DNA of 64,000 nucleotides from Sporichthya brevicatena (GTDB lineage Bacteria; Actinomycetota; Actinomycetes; Sporichthyales; Sporichthyaceae): assembly GCF_039525035.1 (NCBI RefSeq), contig NZ_BAAAHE010000015.1:95030-159029 (forward strand), read 5' to 3'. The translations under genes and the position numbers were made by a program. Positions 17,861 to 26,441 of this stretch are shown here, in pieces. The notes under the pieces were generated by a model. That model worked only from the letters and a program-made list of their open reading frames with translations. It made no database searches and had not been told where the DNA came from. Each line of letters opens with the position of its first letter. The first letter of the stretch is position 1.

Positions 17861-18478
17861 TCAGTACCGGCGACAGCGACGGCCGTCGAGCGGGACGTTG
17901 CGGCACGCCAGCGCCACCATCAGGCCGCCGGCGACGCAGATCGAGAGGTCCGCGACGTTGAAGATCGGCCAGCCGGGGATCTCGACGAAGTCGACGACGT
18001 GCCCGGACAGGAACCCCGGCGACCGTGCGAGCCGGTCCGTGAGGTTGCCCAACGCGCCGCCGAGCAGCAGCCCCAGGGTGAGGGCCCACGGGCGGCTGCC
18101 GAGCCGCCGGGAACTGGTCAGCACCGCCCCGACGACGCAGACGGTGATGACCGTGAACACCGCGGTGACGTCGACCCCGACCCCGAACGCGGCGCCCGGG
18201 TTGCGGATCAGCCGCAGCGAGACGCCGGTGCCGCCGATCTCCACCGGGTCGTCCTCGGTGAGGAACGCGACGATCGCGATCTTCGTGGCGAGGTCGACCA
18301 GGTAGACCGCCGCGGCGACCCCGCCGAAGAGCGCGAGCCGGCTGCGTCGGATCGCGGCGGGTGGGAGGTAGACCGGGGCCGCGTGCCGGGCCCGGGTCGG
18401 CGCCGCCGGTTCGGTGACTCTCGGTGACGGCGCCAGCAGGTCCCGGACCGGGCCGGGATCAAGCGCCGTCTCGGACAT
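17861..18478 (-). CDS. lspA: Lipoprotein signal peptidase LspA
   Basis: Aspartic signal peptidase II that cleaves lipoprotein signal peptides, 205 aa. The conserved blocks are NPGAAFG (93-99), GGALGNLTDRL (140-150) and the two catalytic aspartates Asp163 in GHVVDFVE and Asp177 in FNVADLSI. Four hydrophobic helices are apparent. There is an unusual polar N-terminal extension of about 46 residues before the first helix and a short basic, cysteine-containing tail. The ATG at 18478 begins this extension; a shorter start is possible but no better ribosome site is visible. The gene leads into rluD. Confidence 0.95.
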   Translation of the reverse strand: MSETALDPGPVRDLLAPSPRVTEPAAPTRARHAAPVYLPPAAIRRSRLALFGGVAAAVYLVDLATKIAIVAFLTEDDPVEIGGTGVSLRLIRNPGAAFGVGVDVTAVFTVITVCVVGAVLTSSRRLGSRPWALTLGLLLGGALGNLTDRLARSPGFLSGHVVDFVEIPGWPIFNVADLSICVAGGLMVALACRNVPLDGRRCRRY

Positions 18479-18617
18479 CGCAGCAGAGTCTCACGCGGAC
18501 CACCCGGCCCGAAATGTCCCAATTCTCACGTTTCGGTAAGGCGACGCTAAGCCCGCCGAAGACTCCGCGTGGGCCCACCCGGGCCGTTCATGATCACGAA
18601 GAGCGACGAATCGGTGA

Positions 18618-19817
18618 TCAGTACCGGCGCTCGGCCCGCTGCTTGCAGGCGACGCAGAGCGTGGCCCGCGGGAACGCCTGGAGCCGGGCCTTCCCGATCG
18701 GGTCGCCGCACGACTCGCACTGGCCGTAGGTGCCGTCCTCGAGGCGCGCGAGCGCCCGCTCGTCCTGCTGGAGCATGTCGAGGGCGTTGTTGACCAGCGA
18801 CATCTCCTGCTCGCGCTCGAGCGTCTTGGTGCCGGCATCCGCCTGGTCTTCCCCGGAGCCGTCGCCGTAGTCGCGCAGCAGCGCCTCCCGGTCGGCCTGG
18901 GCGACCGCGATCTCGGCCCGGAGCCGGTCGACGTCCTTGCCGAGCTCGGCCCGGACCTCCTTGAGCTCCTCGTTCGTCCAGGCCGTCTCCCCCTCCCGGA
19001 CCGCGAGCTTGCCGGTCGGCTTCGCGGCCGGCTTCGCGGCCGGAGCCGTGGCGGGAGCCTTTGCCGCGGTCTTGGTCGGGGCCTTCGCCGGCACCGGGGC
19101 CGGCGCCTCCGGGGCGGGTTTCGCGGCGGGAGCGGCCACCTGCCGGGCGATCGCGGCGGCCTTGCGCGCGGGAGCCGTCGCCCGCCGCGCGAGCGTCGCC
19201 GCCCGGGCCAACGTCCCGGTCTTCTTCGCGGGTGCTGCCTTCTTCGCGGGTGCTGCCTTCTTCGCCGCCGGGGCCTTCTTCGCGGGCGCCGTCTTCTTCG
19301 CCGCCGGGGCGTTCTTGGCCGGGGCCTTCTTGGCCGGCGCGGACTTCTTCACCGCCGCCGGCTTGGCGGGCGCAGCCTTTTCCGCCGGCGCGGTCTTTTT
19401 CGCCGGGGCCTTCTTCACCGCCGCCTTCTTCACCCCCGCCTTCTTGGCGGGCGCGGCTTTTCTCGCCGGCGCGGATTTCGTGGCGACGGCCTTCTTCGCG
19501 ACCGGGCTCGCCTTTTTCGCCGAAGCCTTCTTCGCGGCCGCCTTCGTGGCCGGGGCCGCTTTTGTGGCCGCGGCCTTCTTCACCGGGGCGGCCTTCTTGA
19601 CCGCGGCCTTCTTCGCCGGGGCGGCCTTCTTCACCGGGGCGGACTGCTTCGCCGGCGCAGCCTTCCTCGCGGCCGGGGCCTTCTTCGCCGGGGCGGCCTT
19701 CTTCACCGGGGCGGACTGCTTCGCCGGCGCAGCCTTCCTCGCGGCCGGGGCCTTCTTCGCCGGCGCGGCTCGCTTCGCCGAGGCCGCCTTCGTTGCCGGC
19801 CCTCCGCTCCTCACCAT
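18618..19817 (-). CDS. TraR/DksA zinc-finger protein with long Lys/Ala/Pro-rich N-terminal domain
   Basis: A 399-aa two-part protein. Residues 1-250 or so are almost only Ala, Lys and Pro in [13 protein letters not shown] repeats, like the tails of histone H1-type nucleoid proteins. Residues 280-399 form a DksA/TraR domain: a coiled coil with DQADAG near its turn, then GTYGQC and a C4 zinc site at Cys367, Cys370, Cys388 and Cys391. DksA-type proteins bind the RNA polymerase secondary channel; the basic tail suggests DNA or RNA binding as well. The gene contains an exact 72-bp tandem duplication (19621-19692 and 19693 onward). A GAGAAGGG site precedes the ATG at 19817. It lies between ileS and lspA, its usual place. 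Confidence 0.88.
   Translation of the reverse strand: MVRSGGPATKAASAKRAAPAKKAPAARKAAPAKQSAPVKKAAPAKKAPAARKAAPAKQSAPVKKAAPAKKAAVKKAAPVKKAAATKAAPATKAAAKKASAKKASPVAKKAVATKSAPARKAAPAKKAGVKKAAVKKAPAKKTAPAEKAAPAKPAAVKKSAPAKKAPAKNAPAAKKTAPAKKAPAAKKAAPAKKAAPAKKTGTLARAATLARRATAPARKAAAIARQVAAPAAKPAPEAPAPVPAKAPTKTAAKAPATAPAAKPAAKPTGKLAVREGETAWTNEELKEVRAELGKDVDRLRAEIAVAQADREALLRDYGDGSGEDQADAGTKTLEREQEMSLVNNALDMLQQDERALARLEDGTYGQCESCGDPIGKARLQAFPRATLCVACKQRAERRY
19621..19763 (-). repeat. 72-bp tandem duplication in the DksA-like gene
   Basis: Two essentially identical 72-bp units starting at 19621 and 19693 encode two copies of a 24-residue block that includes [19 protein letters not shown]. Identity at third codon positions points to a recent duplication rather than selection for protein composition alone. 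Confidence 0.85.
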
Positions 19818-19959
19818 TGCGGACCCTTCTCGTCCGTCACCAGGCCGTGAACACGATCCGTAGCCAGACGATCACCGACCGTTGGCTGACGGTTCGTCAC
19901 GGTGCGGGGCCCACCGTACCCACCCGACACGCCGGAAGTCCGAACCCCTGCTCCGAAGA

Positions 19960-20238
19960 TCAGGGCGCGTCGCGCAGGCGCTCCAGGGCGGCGGTGAGGA
20001 CCTGCTCGTCCCCCTCGACGGCGACCACCTTGTCGCGGCTCGTCGCGCCTCTGACCAGGCGAATCTCGCGCCGCGGGACCCCGAGCGCCTTGGCCAGAGC
20101 CGTCAGCGCGGCCTCGGTCGCCCGGCCGTCCACGGCCCGCTCGCTGACCTTCACCACTAGCGCGCCGGCGTGCGTCCCCCCGACGCCGGCCCGGGAGGAC
20201 CCCGGCCGGACGCGGATCGCCACCCGTAGCTCGGTCAC
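19960..20238 (-). CDS. DUF167 (YggU-family) protein
   Basis: A 92-aa protein of the DUF167/YggU family, recognised by VRVRPGSSRAGVGG at the N-terminus, LVVKVSERAVDGRATEAA in the middle and the VRGATSRDK segment towards the end. These small alpha/beta proteins have no agreed biochemical role. The start is the GTG at 20238; CAGACT lies 7 nt upstream, and no ribosome site is visible. The gene is divergent from ileS, and the 347-bp gap between them holds the ileS promoter and T-box. Confidence 0.88.
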   Translation of the reverse strand: MTELRVAIRVRPGSSRAGVGGTHAGALVVKVSERAVDGRATEAALTALAKALGVPRREIRLVRGATSRDKVVAVEGDEQVLTAALERLRDAP

Positions 20239-20277
20239 GCCCGGCAGTCTGCCCCGCCCGCCCGCGGCGTCCGCGGG

Positions 20278-20283
20278 TAGGCT
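20278..20283 (+). promoter_or_regulatory. Putative -10 box of the ileS T-box transcript
   Basis: TAGGCT matches the actinobacterial -10 pattern and would start transcription near 20290, giving a leader of almost 300 nt. No clear -35 box precedes it. Confidence 0.45.
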
Positions 20284-20289
20284 GAGCGC

Positions 20290-20585
20290 CCTGCACGAGG
20301 CGTCGATGGGGACAGCGCCGCCCGTACGCAGCCGATGAGCGATCCGGGGACGGTGCGAGCCCGGACGGTGTGCGCGGGCGTGAGATCACCCCGGAGTTGC
20401 CGGAAGAAACGGCGTTCCTGTCCGCGGAGCGCCGCGTAGACCCGGTGGTGCAGGTCCACGAGAGGGTCGCGCTCGTCTCCTTCGGGAGGCAGCCGCGGCC
20501 AAGGAGGGTGGTACCGCGGGTCCCCGGCGTCCGGGGGTGCTCGTCCCTCCGGCGTCGCTTCGTCAACGTCCGGAGGAAGTTCCCG
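20290..20585 (+). promoter_or_regulatory. Translational T-box riboswitch of ileS (specifier ATC)
   Basis: The T-box sequence AGGGTGGTACCGCGG is at 20505-20519; its TGGT bulge can pair with an ACCA tRNA end, as expected for tRNA-Ile. A candidate isoleucine specifier ATC lies at 20385-20387 in an upstream stem. Downstream, CCTCCGG (20546-20552) can pair with CCGGAGG (20570-20576), which contains the ileS ribosome-binding site, while no T-run terminator exists. The design is therefore a sequestrator that hides the Shine-Dalgarno until uncharged tRNA-Ile binds, the type described for actinobacterial ileS leaders. Left boundary approximate. This element fills the 20239-20585 gap. Confidence 0.9.
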
Positions 20586-23500
20586 GTGAGCCAGTACCGC
20601 GCCGTGCCGCCCCAGGTGGACCTGCCCGCCCTCGAACGCGAGGTCCTCGCGTTCTGGACCGACGCCAAGGTCTTCGAGCGCACCATCGACGCCACGGCCG
20701 ACGGCCCGCTGTGGGTCTTCTACGAAGGCCCGCCGACGGCCAACGGCATGCCCGGCACCCACCACGTCGAGGCGCGCGTCTTCAAGGACGTCTTCCCGCG
20801 CTTCAAGACGATGAAGGGCTACCACGTCCCCCGCAAGGCGGGCTGGGACTGCCACGGCCTGCCGGTCGAGCTCGCGGTCGAGAAGGAACTCGGGTTCTCC
20901 GGCAAGGGCGACATCGAGGCCTACGGGGTCGCGGAGTTCAACGCGCGCTGCCGCGAGTCCGTGCACCGCCACGTCGACGCCTTCGCGCAGATGACCGAGC
21001 GCATGGGCTACTGGGTGGACCTGTCCTCGGCGTACTGGACGATGGACCGCGCCTACGTCGAGAGCGTCTGGTGGAGCCTGGCGAAGATCTTCGACGACGG
21101 CCGGCTGGTCCAGGATCACCGCGTCGCGCCGTACTGCCCGCGCTGCGGCACCGGTCTGTCCGACCACGAGCTGGCCCAGGGCTACGAGACGGTCGTCGAC
21201 CCGTCGGTCTACGTGCGTTTCCCGTTGACCAGCGGTCCGCACGCCGGGGCCGCCGACCTCCTGGTCTGGACGACGACTCCCTGGACGCTGGTCTCCAACA
21301 CGGCGGTCGCCGCCCGGGCGGACGTCACCTACGTGCTCGCGCAGCCGGCCGACGGGAGCACGCCCGTCGTCGTCGCGGAACCGCTCGTGGCGTACGCGCT
21401 CGGCGAGGGCGCGCAGGTGCTCGCGTCCTTCCCCGGCGCCGAGATGGAGCGCTGGCACTACGCGCGCCCGTTCGAGTTGATCGCGTTCCCCGACGGCGCG
21501 GACACCCACTTCGTCGTGCTCGACGACTACGTCACCACCGAGGACGGCACCGGTCTGGTCCACCAGGCCCCGGCCTTCGGTGCCGACGACCTTCGGGTCT
21601 GCAAGGCCTACGGGCTGCCGGTGGTCAACCCGATCACCTCGGACGGGCACTTCGCCCACGACGTCCCACTCGTCGGCGGGCAGTTCTTCAAGAAGGCCGA
21701 CGAGGCCCTGGTGGCGGACCTGCAGAGCCGCGGCGTGCTGTTCAAGCACGTCGCGTACGAGCACGCGTACCCGCACTGCTGGCGCTGCCACACGGCGCTC
21801 ATCTACTACGCGCAGCCGTCCTGGTACATCCGCACGACCGAGGTGAAGGACGAACTACTCCGCGAGAACGAGCGGACGACCTGGTACCCCGACACCATCA
21901 AGCACGGCCGCTACGGCGACTGGCTGAACAACAACATCGACTGGGCCCTGTCCCGCAACCGCTACTGGGGCACGCCGCTGCCGATCTGGCGGTGCGAGGA
22001 GGGCCACCTGCGCGCCGTCGCGTCGATGGCGCAGCTCGGCGAGCTCGCCGGTCGCGACCTGTCGGACGTCGACCCGCACCGCCCGTACATCGACGACGTC
22101 ACCTTCGCCTGCGAGACCTGTGGCCACCAGGCCCGCCGCGTCCCCGAGGTGATCGACGCCTGGTACGACTCGGGCTCGATGCCGTTCGCCCAGTGGGGCT
22201 ACCCGCATCAGGGCGTCGCGGAGTTCGAGAAGGCCTACCCGGCGCAGTTCATCTGCGAGGCGATCGACCAGACCCGCGGCTGGTTCTACACGCTGATGGC
22301 GGTCGGGACGCTGGTCTTCGACCGGTCCTCGTACGAGAACGTCCTCTGCCTCGGGCACATCCTCGCCGAGGACGGCCGCAAGATGTCCAAGCACCTCGGC
22401 AACATCCTCGAGCCGATGCCCTTGATGGACCAGCACGGCGCCGACGCCCTGCGCTGGTTCATGGCCTGCTCGGGCTCGCCCTGGTCGGCCCGGCGCGTGG
22501 GCCACAACGTCCTGCAGGAGATCGTCCGCAAGTCGCTGCTGACGTACTGGAACACCGTCGCCTTCCAGTCGCTCTACGCCCGCACCGCGGGCTTCGAGCC
22601 GGGCGTGACCGCCGCTCCCCCGGTCGCCGAGCGGCCGGCGCTGGACCGGTGGGCGATCTCCGAGGCCCACCGCCTCGCGCAGGGCGTCGACGCGGCGTTG
22701 GAGGACTTCGACACCCAGAAGGCCGGGCGGCTGCTCGCGGCCTACGTCGACGACCTGTCGAACTGGTACGTGCGCCGCAACCGCCGCCGGTTCTGGGCGG
22801 GCGACCCGGCCGCGCTCGCGACCCTGCACGAGTGCCTGTACGTCGTCACGCTGCTGATGGCCCCGATCACCCCGTTCATCACCGAGCGGGTCTGGCAGGA
22901 CCTGTTCCGGCCGACCAGCCCGGAGCTGCCGGACTCGGTGCATCTCGCGGCGTGGCCGGCGGTCGACGGCGCGCTGATCGACGACGACCTCGCGGCCCAG
23001 GTGGCCCTCGCACGGCGCCTGGTCGAGCTGGGGCGCGCGGCGCGGGCCGACAGCGGGGTGAAGACCCGTCAGCCGCTCTCGCGGGCCCTCGTGGGCGCGC
23101 ACGGCTGGTCCACGCTCTCCGAGGATCTCCGCACGCAGATCGCCGAGGAGCTGAACGTCACCCGGTTGGAGTCGCTCGCGGAGGCCGGCGGCGACCTCGT
23201 CGACTACTCGGCGAAGGCCAACTTCCGCGCGCTCGGCAAGCGCTTCGGCAAGGGCACCCAGCCGGTCGCGGCCGCGATCGCGGCGGCGGACCCGGTGGCG
23301 CTGGCGGCCGAGCTGCGCGCCGGCCGCCCGGCGACGATCGTCGTCGACGGGCAGGAGATCACCGTCGACGCGGACGAGGTCGTCATCACCGAGACGCCCC
23401 GCGAGGGCTGGTCGGTGGCTCGCGAGGGCGAGACCGTCGCCCTCGACCTGACGATCACGCCGGAGCTCCGCCGGGCCGGTCTGGCCCGCGAGGCCGTCCG

Positions 23501-23732
23501 CGTCATCCAGGAGGCCCGCAAGACCTCCGGCCTGGAGGTCGCCGACCGGATCACCCTGGAGTGGCACGCGGCCGGTGAGGAGGCCGTCGCGGCGCTCCGC
23601 GAGCACGCGGACCTGGTCGCCGGCGAGGTCCTCGCGACCTCCGTCGCCGAGCTGGCCGAGGCCCCGTCCGGTGACGGGGTCACCAGCACCGACGCCGAGC
23701 TCGGCATGACCTTCCGGATCACCAAGGCCTGA
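20586..23732 (+). CDS. ileS: Isoleucyl-tRNA synthetase IleS
   Basis: Class I aminoacyl-tRNA synthetase, 1048 aa, of the long (eukaryote-like) type common in actinobacteria. The HIGH-motif region reads GPPTANGMPGTHHVEARVFKD; the KMSKS loop reads DGRKMSKHLGN. An editing CP1 domain lies between them, with TTTPWTLVSNTAVA. Several CxxC pairs (CPRCG, CWRCH, CETCG) suggest bound zinc. The GTG at 20586 is preceded by GGAGG (20572-20576), which is also the arm of the T-box sequestrator, fixing the start. It points toward divIVA, so the two genes converge. Confidence 0.97.
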   Translation: MSQYRAVPPQVDLPALEREVLAFWTDAKVFERTIDATADGPLWVFYEGPPTANGMPGTHHVEARVFKDVFPRFKTMKGYHVPRKAGWDCHGLPVELAVEKELGFSGKGDIEAYGVAEFNARCRESVHRHVDAFAQMTERMGYWVDLSSAYWTMDRAYVESVWWSLAKIFDDGRLVQDHRVAPYCPRCGTGLSDHELAQGYETVVDPSVYVRFPLTSGPHAGAADLLVWTTTPWTLVSNTAVAARADVTYVLAQPADGSTPVVVAEPLVAYALGEGAQVLASFPGAEMERWHYARPFELIAFPDGADTHFVVLDDYVTTEDGTGLVHQAPAFGADDLRVCKAYGLPVVNPITSDGHFAHDVPLVGGQFFKKADEALVADLQSRGVLFKHVAYEHAYPHCWRCHTALIYYAQPSWYIRTTEVKDELLRENERTTWYPDTIKHGRYGDWLNNNIDWALSRNRYWGTPLPIWRCEEGHLRAVASMAQLGELAGRDLSDVDPHRPYIDDVTFACETCGHQARRVPEVIDAWYDSGSMPFAQWGYPHQGVAEFEKAYPAQFICEAIDQTRGWFYTLMAVGTLVFDRSSYENVLCLGHILAEDGRKMSKHLGNILEPMPLMDQHGADALRWFMACSGSPWSARRVGHNVLQEIVRKSLLTYWNTVAFQSLYARTAGFEPGVTAAPPVAERPALDRWAISEAHRLAQGVDAALEDFDTQKAGRLLAAYVDDLSNWYVRRNRRRFWAGDPAALATLHECLYVVTLLMAPITPFITERVWQDLFRPTSPELPDSVHLAAWPAVDGALIDDDLAAQVALARRLVELGRAARADSGVKTRQPLSRALVGAHGWSTLSEDLRTQIAEELNVTRLESLAEAGGDLVDYSAKANFRALGKRFGKGTQPVAAAIAAADPVALAAELRAGRPATIVVDGQEITVDADEVVITETPREGWSVAREGETVALDLTITPELRRAGLAREAVRVIQEARKTSGLEVADRITLEWHAAGEEAVAALREHADLVAGEVLATSVAELAEAPSGDGVTSTDAELGMTFRITKA

Positions 23733-23758
23733 CCCGCATCGCCACGGCCTGGCCCCGC

Positions 23759-23892
23759 GGGATGACGTCCCGCACGGGGTGCCTGTCAGCCCTCGTGCGG
23801 GCTGACACCCCCCTGCTCAGGGATGACGTCCCGCACGGGGTGCCTGTCAGCCCTCGTGCGGGCTGACACCCCGGGCGCCCGGGACGTCATCC
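23759..23892. repeat. Palindromic element, family B (tandem double copy)
   Basis: Two near-identical units 61 bp apart, at 23759 and 23820, each beginning GGGATGACGTCCCGC and containing the inner hairpin TGTCAGCCC-tcgtgc-GGGCTGACA. The array closes with the inverse GGGACGTCATCCC at 23880-23892, so the whole can fold into nested hairpins. A related single unit is at 51603-51675. It lies in the 262-bp gap between the converging ileS and divIVA genes. Confidence 0.9.
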
Positions 23893-23930
23893 CGCAGTGG
23901 GAGCGGGGCCGCAGAGCTGCTGCAGACGCG

Positions 23931-23962
23931 AAGGAGCCCGGCCTCGTCGGGCCGGGCTCCTT
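23931..23962. terminator. Hairpin terminator between ileS and divIVA
   Basis: A perfect 12-bp stem, AAGGAGCCCGGC with GCCGGGCTCCTT, around a short loop. It lies between converging genes 33 bp from the divIVA stop, and A/T at both stem ends suits bidirectional use. No long T run follows. Confidence 0.7.
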
Positions 23963-23994
23963 CGACGTCGACTAGCGAGGTCGTACGGGGGTGA

Positions 23995-24726
23995 TCAGCC
24001 CTCGTCCTCGTCGATCAGGAAGCCGCGCATCGGCTGACGCGGCGTCGTCGCCGCGGGCCGAGCGGCCGCCGACCGCGGACCGTTCGAGAGGTTCTCGCCC
24101 TCGGCGCTGTTCTCCAGCTGCCGGAGCTGCCCCTCGAGGAAGCTCTTGAGGCGGCTGCGGTACTCACGCTCGAACTGACGGAGCTGGTCGAGCTGGGTCT
24201 CCAGCGCGGTGCGCTGGGTCTCCAGGACACCGATGATCGAGCGGTGCTTGTCCTGGGCGTCCCGCTCGAGGGCGTCGGCCTTGGAGCGCGCCTCGCGCTC
24301 GATGGCCTCCGCGCGCTGCCGCGCGTCGCCAACGATCTTGTTCGCCTCCGTGCGGGCCTCGGCGATGGCCTGGTCAGCGGTCTGCTGAGCCAGCGCCAGC
24401 ACGCGGGCCGCGCTGTCGGACGAGCTCGCCTCGACCGCGGCCGGCGCCGGGGGCGCGGGAGCGGGCTTGGGGGGCTCGGGCGCGGGAGGCGGCTCCGGCG
24501 CCTTGACGACGGGCTGGGGCGCGGTCGTGGAAGCAGCCGGTGCCGCCGACGCGGCCCGGGTGGCGGCGGCGAGCTTGGCTCGCAGCTCGTCGTTCTCCCG
24601 GATCAAGCGCCGAAGCTCGGTCTCGACCTCGTCGAGGAAGGCGTCAACCTCATCCTCGTCGTAGCCCTCGCGCAGACGGACGGTCGTGAACTGCTTGTTC
24701 CGCACGTCCTCGGGGGTCAGCGGCAT
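23995..24726 (-). CDS. divIVA: Polar growth / septum-site coiled-coil protein DivIVA (Wag31)
   Basis: Cytoskeletal protein, 243 aa, that marks negatively curved membrane at poles and septa and directs cell-wall growth. The N-terminal lipid-binding module is clear: MPLTPEDVRNKQFTTVRLREGYDEDEVDAFLDEVE. A first coiled coil to about residue 60 is followed by a Pro/Ala-rich linker (about 70-105) and a second long coiled coil (about 110-205) rich in Ala, Arg, Glu and Gln. The linker is typical of actinobacterial homologues. A GAGGTGA site precedes the ATG at 24726. It closes the dcw-derived run sepF-yggT-divIVA. Confidence 0.95.
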   Translation of the reverse strand: MPLTPEDVRNKQFTTVRLREGYDEDEVDAFLDEVETELRRLIRENDELRAKLAAATRAASAAPAASTTAPQPVVKAPEPPPAPEPPKPAPAPPAPAAVEASSSDSAARVLALAQQTADQAIAEARTEANKIVGDARQRAEAIEREARSKADALERDAQDKHRSIIGVLETQRTALETQLDQLRQFEREYRSRLKSFLEGQLRQLENSAEGENLSNGPRSAAARPAATTPRQPMRGFLIDEDEG

Positions 24727-24774
24727 CCTGTCACCTCAGAGTGATCGTCGACGTTCGGGATAGACCGTACCGCG

Positions 24775-25059
24775 TCACGCTTGCTGCACGAGTGACAGCC
24801 CGATGGTGACGATGACAAATAACACAAGGAAGGATAGGTCAAGTGACACCCCTCCCAAACGTAATGGCGGAATGAACCGCCTCAAGAACTTGAGCGGCGG
24901 ATCGGTCACGGAGTAAATCACTTCGAGCACGACCACCACGGCACCCTTCGGCTCGTACGACCTGGCGAAGAGGAAGACGTACTCCATCACCAGGCGTGCG
25001 ACCAGCAGGATGAGAAAAGCAAACAGGACGAAGTACACGACCTGCGCCACTGGACTCAC
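24775..25059 (-). CDS. YggT-family membrane protein
   Basis: A 94-aa integral membrane protein with hydrophobic segments at about residues 5-30 and 70-92 and the family motif YSVTDPPLKFLRRFIPPLRLGG in between. YggT proteins often sit between sepF and divIVA; a supporting role in division or osmotic stress has been suggested, but the function is not defined. The start is the GTG at 25059, with GAAGGGG upstream. Its codon use is less GC-biased than its neighbours. Confidence 0.9.
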   Translation of the reverse strand: MSPVAQVVYFVLFAFLILLVARLVMEYVFLFARSYEPKGAVVVVLEVIYSVTDPPLKFLRRFIPPLRLGGVSLDLSFLVLFVIVTIGLSLVQQA

Positions 25060-25124
25060 CGCAGGTCACCGCCCCTTCGAAGATTCTTACGCAGAGTAAC
25101 GAGGGCGACCTTATCGGACGCCAC

Positions 25125-25634
25125 TCAGCTCTGGTTGAAGAAGCCACCCGAAGCGATGCGGGCCTTGTCCTCGGCACTCACATCGACGTTCGCGGGCGAG
25201 AGCAGAAACACTTTCTGCGTCACCCGTTCGATGGCTCCGTGGCATCCGAACACGAGTCCCGCGGCGAAGTCCACGAGCCGCTTCGCGTCCGTGTCGTCCA
25301 TCTCCGTGAGATTCATGATGACCGGAACGCCTTGACGAAACTCCTCGCCGATCTGGCGGGCCTCGTTGTAGGTCCGGGGGTGCAGCGTGATGATGCGGTA
25401 CGGGTCCGCGACGACCGGCGACGGTGCCGGAGTCGGCGCGGCGGCAGGGGCCGGGATCCGGCGCTGCGGAACCCGCACATCCGTGCGCGCGACCGGCTCC
25501 ATCGGCTGTCGCGTTGCCGGCTGCGGGCGCTCGTAGCGGCGCTCCTCCTCGACGTGGTCGTCGTAGTAGTCGTCGCGCTCGTCGTCCTCGACCAGCCCGA
25601 GATAGACGCCCATCTTGCGCATCGCGCCGGCCAT
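25125..25634 (-). CDS. sepF: Cell division protein SepF
   Basis: FtsZ membrane anchor and Z-ring assembly factor, 169 aa. The N-terminal amphipathic helix [19 protein letters not shown] fits the membrane-binding start of actinobacterial SepF. An acidic and Pro-rich linker follows, then the globular SepF domain from about residue 80, with [30 protein letters not shown] and [16 protein letters not shown]. The ATG at 25634 is chosen because GGAAGG precedes it and homologues begin here; a GTG at 25670 would add 12 residues. Lies downstream of yggS in the division cluster. Confidence 0.95.
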   Translation of the reverse strand: MAGAMRKMGVYLGLVEDDERDDYYDDHVEEERRYERPQPATRQPMEPVARTDVRVPQRRIPAPAAAPTPAPSPVVADPYRIITLHPRTYNEARQIGEEFRQGVPVIMNLTEMDDTDAKRLVDFAAGLVFGCHGAIERVTQKVFLLSPANVDVSAEDKARIASGGFFNQS

Positions 25635-25700
25635 TGAAGCCTGCCTTCCGGAGTGCGTCTGCACAGCCACTAGAGAAGCAATTCCCCTTACTCAAAGAGG

Positions 25701-26441
25701 TTAGGGGCGCAAGGGCCGGTTACCGAGCAACCCGGACCCGACACGCACATGTGTCGCGCCTGCACCTACCGCCACTTCCAGATCGCCACTCATCCCCGCG
25801 GAGATCCAGCGGGCCTCGGGATGGGCGCCGCGCAGGTCCGCCGCGACCGCGGCGAGACGGTCGAATGCCGGTCCGGGCGGAGCCCCGAGTGGCGCCACCG
25901 CCATCACCCCGCGCAGGCGCAGACCGGGGGCGGCGGCCACCGCGTCGGCGAGGGCCACCACCTCGGCCGGGGCGGCGCCGCCGCGGCCGCCCGGCGCACC
26001 CTCCTTCGGGCCCGCCTGCGGACCCTCGGCGGCGGGCGAGAGGTCCACCTGGATCAGGGCGTCGAGTTCGCGCCCGGCCTCGGTCGCCGCCGTCGACAGG
26101 GCCCGGACCAGACGCAGCCGGTCGACCGAATGCACCACATCGGCGTAACGAGCCACCGACCGCGCCTTGTTCGTCTGCACCTGGCCGACGAAGTGCCAGC
26201 GCAGGTCGGTCACCCCGGCGGCGGACAGGGCCGCGGCCTTCTCGGCGGCCTCGCCGTCGCGGTTCTCCCCCAGGTCGCGGACGCCGAGCGCCGCGAGGTG
26301 TTCGACGTCGGAGGCCGGCCAGGTCTTCGTGACCGCGATCAACGTCACGTCCGCCGGGTCCCGGCCGGCGGCCCCGCACGCCGCGGCGATCCGCTCCCGG
26401 ACCGCGGCGAGGTTGGCGGCCAGCTCCTCCCGACGCCCCAT
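25701..26441 (-). CDS. YggS-family pyridoxal phosphate homeostasis protein
   Basis: Single-domain PLP-binding protein of the YggS/PROSC family, 246 aa, thought to buffer free PLP rather than act as an enzyme. The PLP lysine is Lys39 in TLIAVTKT; other family blocks are DLGENRDGEAAEKA, WHFVGQVQTNKARSV, and SAGMSGDLEVAVGAGATHVRVGS. An insertion rich in Gly, Pro and Ala at about residues 140-165 is longer than in most homologues. The start codon overlaps the pgeF stop by one nucleotide. It is a regular member of actinobacterial division clusters. Confidence 0.93.
   Translation of the reverse strand: MGRREELAANLAAVRERIAAACGAAGRDPADVTLIAVTKTWPASDVEHLAALGVRDLGENRDGEAAEKAAALSAAGVTDLRWHFVGQVQTNKARSVARYADVVHSVDRLRLVRALSTAATEAGRELDALIQVDLSPAAEGPQAGPKEGAPGGRGGAAPAEVVALADAVAAAPGLRLRGVMAVAPLGAPPGPAFDRLAAVAADLRGAHPEARWISAGMSGDLEVAVGAGATHVRVGSGLLGNRPLRP

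Noticed and set aside
13815..18305. A plus-strand open frame of nearly 1500 codons
   Set aside because: It is antisense to dnaE, rluD and lspA, is rich in Arg, Ala and Val as expected from GC-rich shadow frames, and has no family motifs.
18937..19863. Plus-strand Phe/Ala/Gly-rich frame opposite the DksA-like gene
   Set aside because: It is the exact mirror of the Lys/Ala tail; FFAGAA-type repeats arise from reversed AAPAKK codons.
23759..23892. Possible CRISPR array
   Set aside because: Only two repeat units with 61-bp period, each palindromic throughout, and no unique spacers or cas genes.
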